Positions 8,048 through 20,149 of a stretch of 64,000 nucleotides of DNA are shown here, piece by piece. Source of the DNA: CBDBZX01 sp965213645 (lineage in GTDB: Bacteria > Deinococcota > Deinococci > Deinococcales > Trueperaceae); contig CBDBZX010000004.1 in assembly GCA_965213645.1 (NCBI GenBank), positions 124,001 through 188,000 on the forward strand, written 5' to 3'. Within the stretch, counting starts at the first letter, position 1, and each line of letters begins with the position of its first letter. A program made the translations under genes and the position numbers. The notes under the pieces are model-generated. The model had not been told where the DNA came from. It saw only the letters and a list, made by a program, of their open reading frames with translations, and did no database searches.

Positions 8048-8824
8048 TTAAATGTCTTCGGTGTCGAATAAATGCCAGTTTGCTCCGTTCCAACGAATCC
8101 CTTTTTTGCTATGAGTCGAAATGATCCAGATTTGTGTAACTGGCGAGGGTAAATCTGGATTTTGATTTGGAAGATAGTCGAACTCTTCAGCCAAGTAGGA
8201 CTCTACTGGCCAGGGTGCACCCCGGAACCTTATCGGAATGAACACGTGACAATCAGACGCTTCTGAGCGTTGCAGCTTATCAAGTACGTCTTGCTGAGCA
8301 GCATCACGCAGAAAATCTCCAACCCATCCCGGTACTGAATTGCCCTGACTATCTACTCCTCCTCCAATCCCCGGCATTCCAAATTGTACTTTTCCTGTAC
8401 CTTTTTCGTTGTAACAAGCAGCGTGATCAATTCCTAACGCTTCAAACTTACTGGATAGTTTTTTGTCATAACGCTCCAACTGGTAGATTTCTTGAAAGCC
8501 ATAAATTTCTTGATTTTCAAGTTCCAGGAGAAGTTGTTCTAGCTCTTTTTTGATGGTTTTAATATGAGCACCAGATTTGACCGTGACGTACCAGTCACCC
8601 TGCACCTGAAGATAAAACGGTCCTCTCGCTGGACCGACACTCCATGTTTCAGTGAAAAGTTGATTAACCGCTCCGACACACTCAATTGCGGTAGTGGGTG
8701 CATCTGCTGGACCAATTCTAAGGTCATACATTCCATTTTTACTACCGTCATCATGAATGAAGACAGGCTTCCCTGTTTCTGCTTGGATAATTCGTCTTGC
8801 CCATTCCTCAACTGAAGCTTTCAC
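8048..8824 (-). CDS. Conserved protein of unknown function, probably acquired
   Basis: About 258 residues with no recognised domain. The N-terminal part (VEEWARRIIQAETGKPVFIH, then GMYDLRIGPADAPTTAIECV and WSVGPARGPFYLQVQGDW) resembles hypothetical proteins I recall from actinobacteria, but no function is known to me. A glycine-rich stretch (FGMPGIGGGVDSQGN) lies near the middle and several Trp residues near the C-terminus. There is no signal peptide or membrane segment. The DNA is visibly AT-richer than gyrB and dnaE, which suggests transfer. GGAGGT just before a GTG favours the start at 8824; an in-frame ATG lies at 8836 and the frame opens at 8863. It is divergent from the toxin-antitoxin-like module. 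Confidence 0.65.
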   Translation of the reverse strand: MKASVEEWARRIIQAETGKPVFIHDDGSKNGMYDLRIGPADAPTTAIECVGAVNQLFTETWSVGPARGPFYLQVQGDWYVTVKSGAHIKTIKKELEQLLLELENQEIYGFQEIYQLERYDKKLSSKFEALGIDHAACYNEKGTGKVQFGMPGIGGGVDSQGNSVPGWVGDFLRDAAQQDVLDKLQRSEASDCHVFIPIRFRGAPWPVESYLAEEFDYLPNQNPDLPSPVTQIWIISTHSKKGIRWNGANWHLFDTEDI

Positions 8825-8881
8825 ACTACCTCCCATCAGTTTTCGAGTCTTGCGACAGTACAACCTCTGCTAAAATAACCC

Positions 8882-9187
8882 ATGACCATTCCAGTTTTGG
8901 ATAAGCACATCGAAGTCAATCCTGCCGTGGCGGGCGGAAAACCTCATATTAGAGGACACCGAATCACGGTGCAGAATATCGTCATCTGGCACGAGCGCAT
9001 GGGTCAAAGCGTGGATGAGATAGCGAGCGAGTACAACCTCTCTCTAGCAGAAATATACGCGGCGCTGAGTTACTACTTCGACCATCAAGACGAAGTGAAC
9101 GTCAGTATCCGCGAGAGCGAAGCCTTTGTCAAGGAGATGAAAAAGCACAACCGCTCAGCGCTGCAACGGAAGTTGTCAAACCTTTGA
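8882..9187 (+). CDS. DUF433 family antitoxin-like protein
   Basis: A 101-residue protein with the DUF433 signature: HIEVNPAVAGGKPHIRGHRI, TVQNIVIWHERMGQSVDEIA and EIYAALSYYFDHQDEV. DUF433 proteins contain a winged-helix/HTH-like core and are usually encoded directly before a DUF5615 PIN-like protein, as here, where they are regarded as a VapBC-like antitoxin and DNA binder. The stop codon overlaps the start of the next gene in a TTGA arrangement. The start ATG at 8882 is 20 bp after a run of A/T-rich sequence; the Shine-Dalgarno is weak. Autoregulation would be expected for the family but no operator was identified. Confidence 0.88.
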   Translation: MTIPVLDKHIEVNPAVAGGKPHIRGHRITVQNIVIWHERMGQSVDEIASEYNLSLAEIYAALSYYFDHQDEVNVSIRESEAFVKEMKKHNRSALQRKLSNL

Positions 9188-9510
9188 GTAGAATTCGCTT
9201 TTATACGGATGAAAATGTGGCTCGAGCCGTTATCAACGGTCTGAGGCAGCGGGGCGTGGACGTTTCAAGTGTTCCCGAAGCCGACATGCTGAGCGCAAGT
9301 GACGAGGAGCATCTAGCCTTCGCTTTCGACCAGAAGCGAGTCATCTTTACCCACGATGACGATTTTCTGAAACTCGCTGCTGACACAGAACATGCGGGCA
9401 TCTTCTACAGTTCTCAGCAGTCAACTATCGGCAGCATCATTCGCGGGCTTATGCTCATCTATGAAGTACTCGAGCCAGAAGACATGCACAATCAAGTTGA
9501 GTTCTTGTGA
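9184..9510 (+). CDS. DUF5615 family PIN-like protein (putative toxin)
   Basis: A 108-residue protein with RIRFYTDENVARAVINGLR, VSSVPEADMLSASDEEHLAF and VIFTHDDDFLKLA. The conserved acidic residues in DEN, SDEEHL and HDDDF form the expected metal-binding set of the PIN-like DUF5615 (Mut7-C-related) family, thought to be an RNase toxin partnered by DUF433. It starts at a TTG that overlaps the upstream stop by 4 bp, so translation is coupled. The C-terminal LMLIYEVLEPEDMHNQVEFL is typical for the family. RNase activity is inferred from the family, not shown. Confidence 0.85.
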   Translation: MSRIRFYTDENVARAVINGLRQRGVDVSSVPEADMLSASDEEHLAFAFDQKRVIFTHDDDFLKLAADTEHAGIFYSSQQSTIGSIIRGLMLIYEVLEPEDMHNQVEFL

Positions 9511-9587
9511 CCTGCATACTGCGCTACTTAGCCAAGCACAAGGGACGAAAACTCGGTCTCTTCTCACATGAGGGACTAAGGAGAATG

Positions 9588-9791
9588 ATGATTCAAGAAC
9601 ACGATACCGTAGTGCTCGTGCGCGATCTACCCGCGCTCGGTTTGGAGCGTGGCGACGTTGGAGCCGTCGTTCACGTTTATGATGATCAGGCTGTCGTGGA
9701 AGTGGAGTTCGTTTCTGGTGCCGGGACGACGGTAGACGTGGAAACGCTGGCACTGGAGGATGTGCGTTCGCTTGCTCGAGAAGACACCTAA
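9588..9791 (+). CDS. DUF4926-like small protein
   Basis: A 67-residue protein beginning MIQEHDTVVLVRDLPALGLE, then RGDVGAVVHVYDDQAVVEVE and FVSGAGTTVDVETLAL. This matches the small beta-rich DUF4926 family, often found next to addiction-type modules or nuclease genes; its role is unknown. AAGGAG at 9578-9583 supports ATG at 9588 (another ATG is at 9585). The frame is open back to 9507 and overlaps the DUF5615 stop, but the upstream 27 residues are not family-like. It probably forms the third gene of the module. Confidence 0.7.
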   Translation: MIQEHDTVVLVRDLPALGLERGDVGAVVHVYDDQAVVEVEFVSGAGTTVDVETLALEDVRSLAREDT

Positions 9792-9802
9792 ACGACCCTC
9801 AA

Positions 9803-9838
9803 ACCAAAAAAAGGACAGGAACCCGCAAGTCCCTGTCT
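9803..9838 (-). terminator. Rho-independent terminator of the M28 peptidase gene
   Basis: Read on the minus strand, GACAGG and CCTGTC form a 6-bp stem around a roughly 12-nt loop and are followed by CTTTTTTTGG. It lies about 35 bp after the peptidase stop. Confidence 0.7.
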
Positions 9839-9871
9839 ACCAACTAATTGCTGCTTACCTCGGGTTACAAC

Positions 9872-12436
9872 TTATTCACTATCCACATCGTGATGGTCAT
9901 GTCCCTCCGAGGAGACCGCTCGAGCTGAGGCTCGAGTCGCTTCTAAAGGCGCACTCAAAATCTCTTCAACATCGCCCGCCGCGAGCGTGGCAACCGCGTA
10001 AGCCACCGCGTCCGCATTCTGCCCCAACGCCTCTAAACTGATGTTGTCAAAGGTGTCGCAGGCTTCGTGGTAGCACTGGTCATACTGCTCGCCCGCCGTG
10101 CCGCCGTAAATTTCCTGTTCCTCTTCGGTCTTGATGCCTTCTGCACCTGTAAAGAGGCCGCCTGAGGGAATCCCGTTATTGATGAACGCTTGGTAGTCGG
10201 AGCGTCCGCTGAATTCCGTGCCTTGATAGGCGAGGTCGTTCGTTTCGTAGTAGGTTTCGAAGACCTGCTCGAGCTGCGCCGAGCCTGCGGGCACGGGCAC
10301 AGGCGCTTCAAAGTCGGACTGGTCGCCGTCGTAGATGCCGCGAATGAAGTTAGGCGAGCCGATCATGTCGAAGTTGAGGTACAGCGCGATGTCTTCAAGC
10401 GCTTCAGGGTCGTTTTCGACTAGGTCGTTCACGTAGTTCGTCGAGCCGATCAGCCCGGACTCCTCGGCGCTCCACCAGGCGAAGCGGACCTTGTTGTCGA
10501 ATAATATCGCGTCTTCTTCGTTGACACCGAACTGCTCGGCCATCTGCAAGGCGATCTCTAATATAGCGCCCGAGCCCGAGCCGTTGTCCTGGATGCCCGG
10601 TCCAGCGTTGACCGAGTCGAGGTGTGCTCCGGCCATGACTACTGTGTCGGGGTCGCCTGCAACACTCTCAGCGATGACATTGCGCGTGGTGAGCCGTTCG
10701 CGTAGGGCGTCGGTGGAGATGCGCAGTTCTAAGCCGTCCTCAGCAAGTTCACTAAAAGTCACGCCGAGGTCGTAGGTGGCGCTCAGCACGGGGATGGTGG
10801 TGATGGTCTCACTCGTAAGCGTACCGCCAAACAGCTCGGTGCTGCCTTCGTCGGCTCCCTGATTAAAGATGATGACGGCTGACGCGCCCGCGAACTCGGC
10901 GCTCTCGGCTTTGGTCTGAAAGGCGCACGCGCCGCGCTGAATGAGCGCGATGTTGCCCTCGGGGAAGTCCAAGAAGTCTTCCGCTTCGCAGCCGCTGGTT
11001 GAGGTGTTGCCTTCGCCAAGGTCCAAGTCTACAGGGGTGACTTCTGCGGTGACCTCGCCGCTACCCGAGTAGCTCTGAATGGCGAAGTCTTCACCCCTCG
11101 TATAAGTAACCTCTTCTGGTGAGAGTTGCTCTAACTCGGAGTCTGTGATCTCTGCAAAGGCGTCGTATTCGAACTCTTGATATTCGACGTCGTAGCCGGC
11201 TTCCTCTAAAAGGTTGTAGACGTACTCCGCCGACAGCTCATAACCGGGCAGACCTGCGTAGCGGTTGCCGCCGTTTTCGTCGGCAATCGCCTGCCACGCC
11301 GCTTGGTGGACGCGCACGCCCTCTACCGTGACGGCCTCTTGCAACAAGGCCGCGAGGTCAGCCGCGCCGGGCGCACTCACCTGTAGCTCTTGGCGGAATT
11401 CGTTGGAAGCGTTATCGTAAGCCAAAACGATCAAACGGTAGTCGCGAAGCGCTTCGGGGTCAATCTCAAAGCTCCAGGTGTTGGGCCTGACGCTCGTGTC
11501 GAGTTCGGCTTCACCCAAGAGGATGGGGCCGTCGTAGACTTCGACGCGGTCTACGCCCGACTGCATGTCGTTGACCTCACCTGTGAGTGTGAACGCGCCG
11601 CTAAAGGGCTCGTCCTCGCCGGGGCTGGTGATGGAGAGGAAAGGTGGGACGAGGTCCACGCCGACGCTGGTGCCCTCACAGGTGGTGCTGAGCGGAATGG
11701 TCTGCGTCACTGTTTGCTCGAAACCGCCGGAGATGGGTAAGGTATTGAACACATCGGCTACGACGGTGACTTCCTCGCACTCCGCTGCGAACCTCACACC
11801 TAAATTGCTCTCGCCCAAGGGGGATACGCTGCTCGCTTCGAACTTGACGAGGTAGTCCGGTGCGGGAACGCGCAGGTCCGGGCGGCCTGGGGGCGAAACC
11901 TCGATAAAGACGTCGAAAATTTCATTGGGGACGACCTCTTCGGGTACACTCAGTGCCACCTCGCCGATAAAGCTCTTGAGCGCAATGGTGTAGCTGTTGC
12001 CGTCGGCAACTGCTGTGCTCAGCAGGCCGAGAGCGAGCGGTTCTGCTGACGCGATAAAGCTGTAGGTGCCCTCAGGTAAGATGAGCGTTACTGCGGGGTC
12101 ACTCACCGTGAGAGTCTGCGTCGCGGCGTCATCTTCCTCGACGAGATTACCCTCAGTATTGAAGAAAAGCTCACCTTCGAGGTCGCCCAAGTCGTCTAGG
12201 CCGAAGTTGTCCTCGCTAAGGTCTCCCTCGAATACGCGCAGTGTGGCGCTTTCAACGCCTGACGCGCCTGTTTCAGGGTCGTAGGGAACGCCCTGAGCGT
12301 TCAGGTCAGCGTCCGCGCTAAAGCTCGAGCCCACCGTGACGACAACGCTCCCTTCGGGCGCGGTGTAGAGGTCAGTTTCGTTACAGGCGGCGAGGACGAG
12401 GATGATGAACAAGCTATATAGAAAAAAACGCTTCAA
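9872..12436 (-). CDS. Secreted lipoprotein aminopeptidase, M28 family with PA domain
   Basis: An 854-residue lipoprotein. The N-terminus MKRFFLYSLFIILVLAAC has a clear lipobox (LAAC). The first roughly 370 residues look beta-rich, with an Ig-like stretch around ITSPGEDEPFSGAFTLTGEV. A protease-associated insert follows (EGNIALIQRGACAFQTKAES, about residues 490-515). The M28 zinc site shows GAHLDSVNAGPGIQDNGSGS (His and bridging Asp), WWSAEESGLIGS (catalytic Glu pair), LNFDMIG (Asp) and a final CYHEACDT (His). It should cleave N-terminal amino acids from peptides outside the cell. The TTG start is supported by AAAGGA 8 nt upstream. The C-terminus ends in a His/Asp-rich stretch (EGHDHHDVDSE), which may bind metal. 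Confidence 0.9.
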   Translation of the reverse strand: MKRFFLYSLFIILVLAACNETDLYTAPEGSVVVTVGSSFSADADLNAQGVPYDPETGASGVESATLRVFEGDLSEDNFGLDDLGDLEGELFFNTEGNLVEEDDAATQTLTVSDPAVTLILPEGTYSFIASAEPLALGLLSTAVADGNSYTIALKSFIGEVALSVPEEVVPNEIFDVFIEVSPPGRPDLRVPAPDYLVKFEASSVSPLGESNLGVRFAAECEEVTVVADVFNTLPISGGFEQTVTQTIPLSTTCEGTSVGVDLVPPFLSITSPGEDEPFSGAFTLTGEVNDMQSGVDRVEVYDGPILLGEAELDTSVRPNTWSFEIDPEALRDYRLIVLAYDNASNEFRQELQVSAPGAADLAALLQEAVTVEGVRVHQAAWQAIADENGGNRYAGLPGYELSAEYVYNLLEEAGYDVEYQEFEYDAFAEITDSELEQLSPEEVTYTRGEDFAIQSYSGSGEVTAEVTPVDLDLGEGNTSTSGCEAEDFLDFPEGNIALIQRGACAFQTKAESAEFAGASAVIIFNQGADEGSTELFGGTLTSETITTIPVLSATYDLGVTFSELAEDGLELRISTDALRERLTTRNVIAESVAGDPDTVVMAGAHLDSVNAGPGIQDNGSGSGAILEIALQMAEQFGVNEEDAILFDNKVRFAWWSAEESGLIGSTNYVNDLVENDPEALEDIALYLNFDMIGSPNFIRGIYDGDQSDFEAPVPVPAGSAQLEQVFETYYETNDLAYQGTEFSGRSDYQAFINNGIPSGGLFTGAEGIKTEEEQEIYGGTAGEQYDQCYHEACDTFDNISLEALGQNADAVAYAVATLAAGDVEEILSAPLEATRASARAVSSEGHDHHDVDSE

Positions 12437-12656
12437 TGTGGTGGTCCTTTCTCAAGATTGCTATAAGGATGACGCCAACCTATGTGAGGCTCGAGCGTCT
12501 ACGGCGATATCAGCATCTAGGTAAACTCTATAGACATAGGCCACCAACCTCCCATCCTTCTTACACGCTGTTCATCGGAAGATAACAGGTAGCTCATAAG
12601 CTTGTAAAGCGTGTACTTTTTGTACGAAGGGTTTGTGTGAAGTAGGTGTTTATGAA

Positions 12657-12685
12657 GAAGCCTCGAGCGAGGGGCTCGAGGCTTC
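12657..12685. repeat. 12-bp perfect inverted repeat built on CTCGAG, between dnaE and the peptidase
   Basis: GAAGCCTCGAGC (12657-12668) and GCTCGAGGCTTC (12674-12685) form a 12-bp hairpin 50 bp after the dnaE stop. There is no long T run, so it is at best a weak terminator or an mRNA 3'-end stabiliser. The rest of 12437-12733 shows nothing else. Confidence 0.6.
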
Positions 12686-12733
12686 TATCATGTCGCGTTA
12701 TTCAGATTAATCTCTATTGGCAAGTATACGCAC

Positions 12734-16555
<3,822 letters not shown>

Positions 16556-16611
16556 GCCTTAATATAACGCGCTCGGAAGAGGTGAAGTCAAAGTCTGTGG
16601 GCAACCCTCGG

Positions 16612-16809
16612 CTAAGCTCTGATGATCTGCTTTTTCGAAAGTCTTTCGCTCTTTTGAGACTTTACTTGACGCACTTCTTGACGGATAGCTTTGCGCCGCA
16701 CGTTGCTGAGCGCCTCGAGCCCAAAAACAACCGCCGTAATAAAAGCCGCCCTGATGAGCACCGCCACCTCAGGTGTAACCGCTTCGCTTAGGAGTGTGAA
16801 ATTTTCCAT
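16612..16809 (-). CDS. Small single-span membrane protein, uncertain
   Basis: A 65-codon frame with one clear hydrophobic helix (VAVLIRAAFITAVVFGLEAL, about residues 15-34) followed by a strongly basic tail (NVRRKAIRQEVRQVKSQKSE). The inside-positive topology and the location about 55 bp upstream of dnaE on the same strand make it plausible as a real small gene. There is no good Shine-Dalgarno before the ATG at 16809 and no family is recognised, so it could be chance. Confidence 0.35.
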   Translation of the reverse strand: MENFTLLSEAVTPEVAVLIRAAFITAVVFGLEALSNVRRKAIRQEVRQVKSQKSERLSKKQIIRA

Positions 16810-16873
16810 AAAGGTACTATACCTTAAATATTAAGGTAGCGTGTAAGCTAGGTGGCAGAAGAGAGAAAAGGTT

Positions 16874-16910
16874 AAAGGACTGAGAGGTTTTGCTTTGACC
16901 TCAGTCCTTT
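16874..16910. repeat. Hairpin between dnaE upstream region and the tRNA operon
   Basis: AAAGGACTGAG (16874-16884) pairs perfectly with CTCAGTCCTTT (16900-16910), followed by TCTCTC. It separates the divergent units and may stop transcription in either direction. Confidence 0.5.
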
Positions 16911-16945
16911 TCTCTCAGTCCTTGGCTGCTGTGTCTTTTCCAGCG

Positions 16946-16974
16946 TTGACAGCATTTTTAGGGCGTGATATTCT
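16946..16974 (+). promoter_or_regulatory. Promoter of the tRNA-Cys/tRNA-Val operon
   Basis: TTGACA (16946-16951), a 17-bp spacer and TATTCT (16969-16974) lie 10 bp before the first base of tRNA-Cys, as expected for a stable RNA promoter. Confidence 0.85.
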
Positions 16975-16984
16975 CTTCTTCCTT

Positions 16985-17059
<75 letters not shown>

Positions 17060-17150
17060 GGATGTTTAACCCCAGGGGACTTGGAGGTATCATCTCGTTA
17101 GAGAGGTGATACCTAAAAGTAAATTGGAAATTGTTACGTAGTAGATGCAT

Positions 17151-17225
17151 AGGCGCGTAGCTCAGTGGGAGAGCGCTACACTGACACTGTAGAGGTCGGC
17201 AGTTCAATCCTGCCCGCGCCTACCA
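17151..17225 (+). tRNA. tRNA-Val (anticodon GAC)
   Basis: The acceptor AGGCGCG pairs with CGCGCCT, the discriminator is A and CCA is encoded. The anticodon loop CTGACAC gives GAC (Val GUC/GUU). The T arm is GGCAG-TTCAATC-CTGCC. It lies 91 bp after tRNA-Cys and shares its promoter and terminator. Confidence 0.95.
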
Positions 17226-17245
17226 AAAGAAAAGCTATGAAGAGT

Positions 17246-17276
17246 AAAGAAAGCCTCTTTGCGAGGCTTTCTTTTA
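17246..17276 (+). terminator. Rho-independent terminator of the tRNA operon
   Basis: Perfect 12-bp stem AAAGAAAGCCTC / GAGGCTTTCTTT (17246-17257, 17263-17274) with a 5-nt loop and following T residues. Confidence 0.9.
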
Positions 17277-17382
17277 TGGATATTAGGTTGAGTAGGCAGC
17301 CAAGGTGGGTTTCGTAGCAGCCCTAAAGCTAGGGCTGAGAAGTTCCGCAGCCACGCTTGCTGCTAAGCTTCCTGACCCTGCG

Positions 17383-18576
17383 CTACTCACCTTGAGGTGG
17401 TGCGTCGTCCTGCGGCGGTTGGTTGGCGGGTTGCGCGGGCGGTTGTCCCCCTTGGGTGGGTGCAGGGCTCGGCGCAGGTGCTGCGCCCTCTTGCTGTAAA
17501 GCCTGGAGCTGCGCGCGCGCAGCGTCTAAAGCTGCTCGGGTAGGTCGCCCTTGAAGCTCCTGCTCGAGGGCCTGGGCGCGGGCTTGGGCCGCCTCGAGCG
17601 CCCCCTGAGTGGGCCGCGCGTTCAGCTCCGCTTCGAGGGTCTGGGCCTGGGCGCGCACGGCTTGGAGTTGCGCGCGCGCGGGTCGCGCTTCGAGGTCCGC
17701 GCGCAAATTTCCGACCTCTTCTTGAGCGGTGCCTAGCTGCTCCTGGGTGGGCCGGGCGTTCAACTCCAGGTTCAGCACCTCGAGCTGCGCGCGCGCCTCG
17801 TCCCGCGCCGCTATTAGCGCGCGGCGTTCGGCCTCGTCCGGGAGGGTCTCGAGTTCGTTGCGAGTGCTCGCTAGCTCCTGCTGCAAGGTGGTCTGCGTTT
17901 CTGTAAGCCCACCCACCTCTTCGTTCACCTGGGTGACCAGCCTCCGGGATTCGCCCAACTGCGTTGCCAACTCGCTACTCAGCGCTCGCAGCTCCTCGTT
18001 GCGCTCTCTCAGGGCCTCGACCTCGCGGCGCGCCGCGTCCCGCGCGGCTTCGGCTGCGGCGCGGCGCGTGGCCTCGACCGCGTCCGACCCCTCGAGGTTC
18101 GCCGCTTGCTGGACGTTCGCAGCGCGCAGTTGAGACAGCCTCGTGAGCAGGTCGTCGCGCTCATCTGAAACTGAGCGCAGTTGATCTTGGAGCCCCCCCA
18201 GTTCCAGGCGGGCTGTGTTCAATTCGCGGTTGAGCCGCCTCTGGTCTTCGGCGAAGGCGGTGGTTTGCGTTTCTAGCTCGTCAGCGCGCGCCCTGAGCGC
18301 CCCGACCCCTTCGCTGTTATCCGAGAGGGTAGCGCTCGCCTGGTCCAGCGTGGCGGCTTGCGCGTTTAAGCTTTGCGCCCCCGCACGCGCCGCTGCCAGT
18401 CCGTCCTCGAGTTCACCCAATTGCGCGCGCACCTCCTGGAGTTCCGTGCGCGCGGTGCTGAGTTCATCTTGGAGTTCGTTCTGGAGCACCTCTCGCCCGC
18501 TGTTGCGCTCGCAAGCGCTCAGGCTTAGTGACAGCAGGAGTGCGACGCCCACAATCTGAGTTTTAGATACCTTCAC
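17383..18576 (-). CDS. Coiled-coil lipoprotein with 23-residue RP repeats (downstream paralogue)
   Basis: A 397-residue envelope lipoprotein of unknown function. The signal peptide ends LSLSAC (lipobox), so Cys is residue 21 or so. Nearly all of the mature chain is Ala/Glu/Gln/Arg/Leu heptad sequence, i.e. long coiled coil. Toward the C-terminus a 23-residue unit recurs, each starting (A/G)RPT or ARPA: ARPTQEQLGTAQEEV, ARPARAQLQAVRAQA, ARPTQGALEAAQARA, GRPTRAALDAARAQL. It ends in a Pro/Gln/Ala-rich, probably disordered tail. The ATG overlaps the stop of the upstream paralogue (ATGA, 18573-18576), so the two are translationally coupled. It may act as a periplasmic spacer or tether; this is a guess from shape only. 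Confidence 0.8.
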   Translation of the reverse strand: MKVSKTQIVGVALLLSLSLSACERNSGREVLQNELQDELSTARTELQEVRAQLGELEDGLAAARAGAQSLNAQAATLDQASATLSDNSEGVGALRARADELETQTTAFAEDQRRLNRELNTARLELGGLQDQLRSVSDERDDLLTRLSQLRAANVQQAANLEGSDAVEATRRAAAEAARDAARREVEALRERNEELRALSSELATQLGESRRLVTQVNEEVGGLTETQTTLQQELASTRNELETLPDEAERRALIAARDEARAQLEVLNLELNARPTQEQLGTAQEEVGNLRADLEARPARAQLQAVRAQAQTLEAELNARPTQGALEAAQARAQALEQELQGRPTRAALDAARAQLQALQQEGAAPAPSPAPTQGGQPPAQPANQPPQDDAPPQGE

Positions 18577-19769
18577 GGTGTCTCCTCCCCACTGGGTGCA
18601 TTGGGCTCAGGTAGAGCCTCGCCCTCCTGGGGGGCTTGGTCCCCCCCGGCTGCGGGGGCGGCATTTTGCAATTCCAGCGTGCGAATCTGCTCGCGCACGG
18701 CGGCCAACTCAGCCTCTGTGGGCCGCGCCTCGAGCTGCTCTTGCAGCGTGCGCGCGCGCGCCTGAGCCGCCTGCAGCGCGTCGGGCGTAGGTCTCGCGGC
18801 AAGCTCTGCTCCGAGCGCCTGCGTGCGCGCTCGCACGTCCTCGAGGAGCTGCGGGTCGGGTCGCCCCTCGAGCTGCGCGCGCAGCGCGGCGGCTTCGCGC
18901 AAAAAGGCGTTGAGCTGCTCCCTGCGAGGGCGCGCGTTAAGCTCGGCGCGCACCTCCTCAAGTGCGGCTACTGCGTCGCTACGTTCCGCGTAAAGCTGCT
19001 CGACCTCCGCCGCGCTAGGGCGCGTTTCAATCTCGCGCCGCGTGCGCTCGATCCCCTCAACCAAGCTCGCTTGCTGCTCTACGAGTTGGGCGACCTGGCC
19101 TTGCGCCGCCGTGAGCGTCTCCTCATCTGTCCTGAGCTGCTCGCGCTGCTCGGCGATCTGAGCGGCCAACTCCGCGCCTTGAACGCGCAGCAGTTCAGCC
19201 TCTTGGAGCGATTGCGTGCGCTCATTGTCGGTGACTGTGAGCGTCGCTACGCCGGCTTCTCTGGTCTCCTGGAGCTGTGCGCCGCCCTGGGTAACCGCAG
19301 CCTGGGCCTCGGCAAGCTGCGAGAGCAGCTCGTCACGCTCGCTCTGCGCCCCTTGGACGCGGTCGCTAGCCCGGCCAATCTCCAAGTTGATATTTCCGAG
19401 CGCCTCGTCAAGTTCCGCTTGCGTCTCGGCAAAGGTCGCCGCGTCGCTCTCGAGGGCCACGATTCGCGAGCGCAGCACCTCGACCCCTTCCGCGTCGTCC
19501 GCGCGAACCTGGTTCGCCTCCTCCAGGGTGACGGCCTGCTGCCTGAGACTCTGTGAGCCGGCGCGCGCTGTCACGATCTCACTATTCAGGTCGCCGAGGC
19601 GCTCTCGAGTCGTCTCCAGTTCGTCGCGGGCGCTGGTGAGTTCGCTCTGCAGTTCCTCCTGCTCGGTCTCGCCGCCGTCACAAGCGGCTAGGAACCCCAC
19701 CAAGAGCCCCACCGAGAGAAGGACGAGTAAGGGGCCAATGAACGATTTCCTGCTGTTAAGACCTGTCAT
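18573..19769 (-). CDS. Coiled-coil lipoprotein with 23-residue RP repeats (upstream paralogue)
   Basis: A 398-residue paralogue of the gene that follows it. The signal sequence LLVLLSVGLLVGFLAAC carries an LAAC lipobox. Almost the whole chain is coiled coil, with the same order of blocks as its neighbour: ARAGSQSLRQQAVTLEEANQ here against ARAGAQSLNAQAATLDQA there. The C-terminal 23-residue units start NARPRREQLNAF, GRPDPQLLEDVR, ARPTPDALQAAQ and ARPTEAELAAVR, and a short acidic Pro-rich tail follows. AAAGGAG upstream supports the ATG at 19769; the frame is open to 19787. A tandem duplication kept as an operon is the simplest reading. Confidence 0.8.
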   Translation of the reverse strand: MTGLNSRKSFIGPLLVLLSVGLLVGFLAACDGGETEQEELQSELTSARDELETTRERLGDLNSEIVTARAGSQSLRQQAVTLEEANQVRADDAEGVEVLRSRIVALESDAATFAETQAELDEALGNINLEIGRASDRVQGAQSERDELLSQLAEAQAAVTQGGAQLQETREAGVATLTVTDNERTQSLQEAELLRVQGAELAAQIAEQREQLRTDEETLTAAQGQVAQLVEQQASLVEGIERTRREIETRPSAAEVEQLYAERSDAVAALEEVRAELNARPRREQLNAFLREAAALRAQLEGRPDPQLLEDVRARTQALGAELAARPTPDALQAAQARARTLQEQLEARPTEAELAAVREQIRTLELQNAAPAAGGDQAPQEGEALPEPNAPSGEETP

Positions 19770-20064
19770 GCAACTCCTTTGGACCATAGGCTAGAACGTA
19801 GTGTAGAGTGGTTTCTCACGTAGCTAAGTGCGTAGAGGACGTGTAACCCATGCAAGCTTTCGAGCAGCTAATGACAATATATCATTCTTGCGCACAGTTG
19901 CGTACCTTCTTGGGCTCTCTGCGCCACAGTTATACCTCCGAGCCGCCTCATCCGCCACCCGCCACTTTCCAACCTCTTTCCAAGTTTTGTAAGGATCGCC
20001 CTGTCACGCGGCGCTTAGATGTTACCTTCAACCTCTAAAGAGCCGTGACGTTTGGCGAGTTAGA

Positions 20065-20095
20065 GAGGGGTTGCTCTAAGCTCGAGCAACCCCTC
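20065..20095. repeat. 12-bp perfect inverted repeat in the 19770-20149 gap
   Basis: GAGGGGTTGCTC (20065-20076) and GAGCAACCCCTC (20084-20095) form a strong hairpin with CTCGAG at its apex. No T run follows. The remaining sequence between 19770 and 20149 shows no convincing gene or promoter. Confidence 0.6.
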
Positions 20096-20149
20096 CGCGC
20101 ACTTGATTGGGACGTTTATTTTACCTCTTGAAGCGGTGAAGAGGTTTGT

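Noticed and set aside
18636..19556. 306-codon plus-strand frame opposite the coiled-coil lipoprotein
   Set aside because: It is the mirror of the repetitive Ala/Glu/Gln/Arg codons on the minus strand, with improbable composition and no ribosome site; the minus-strand lipoprotein has a lipobox and a paralogue.
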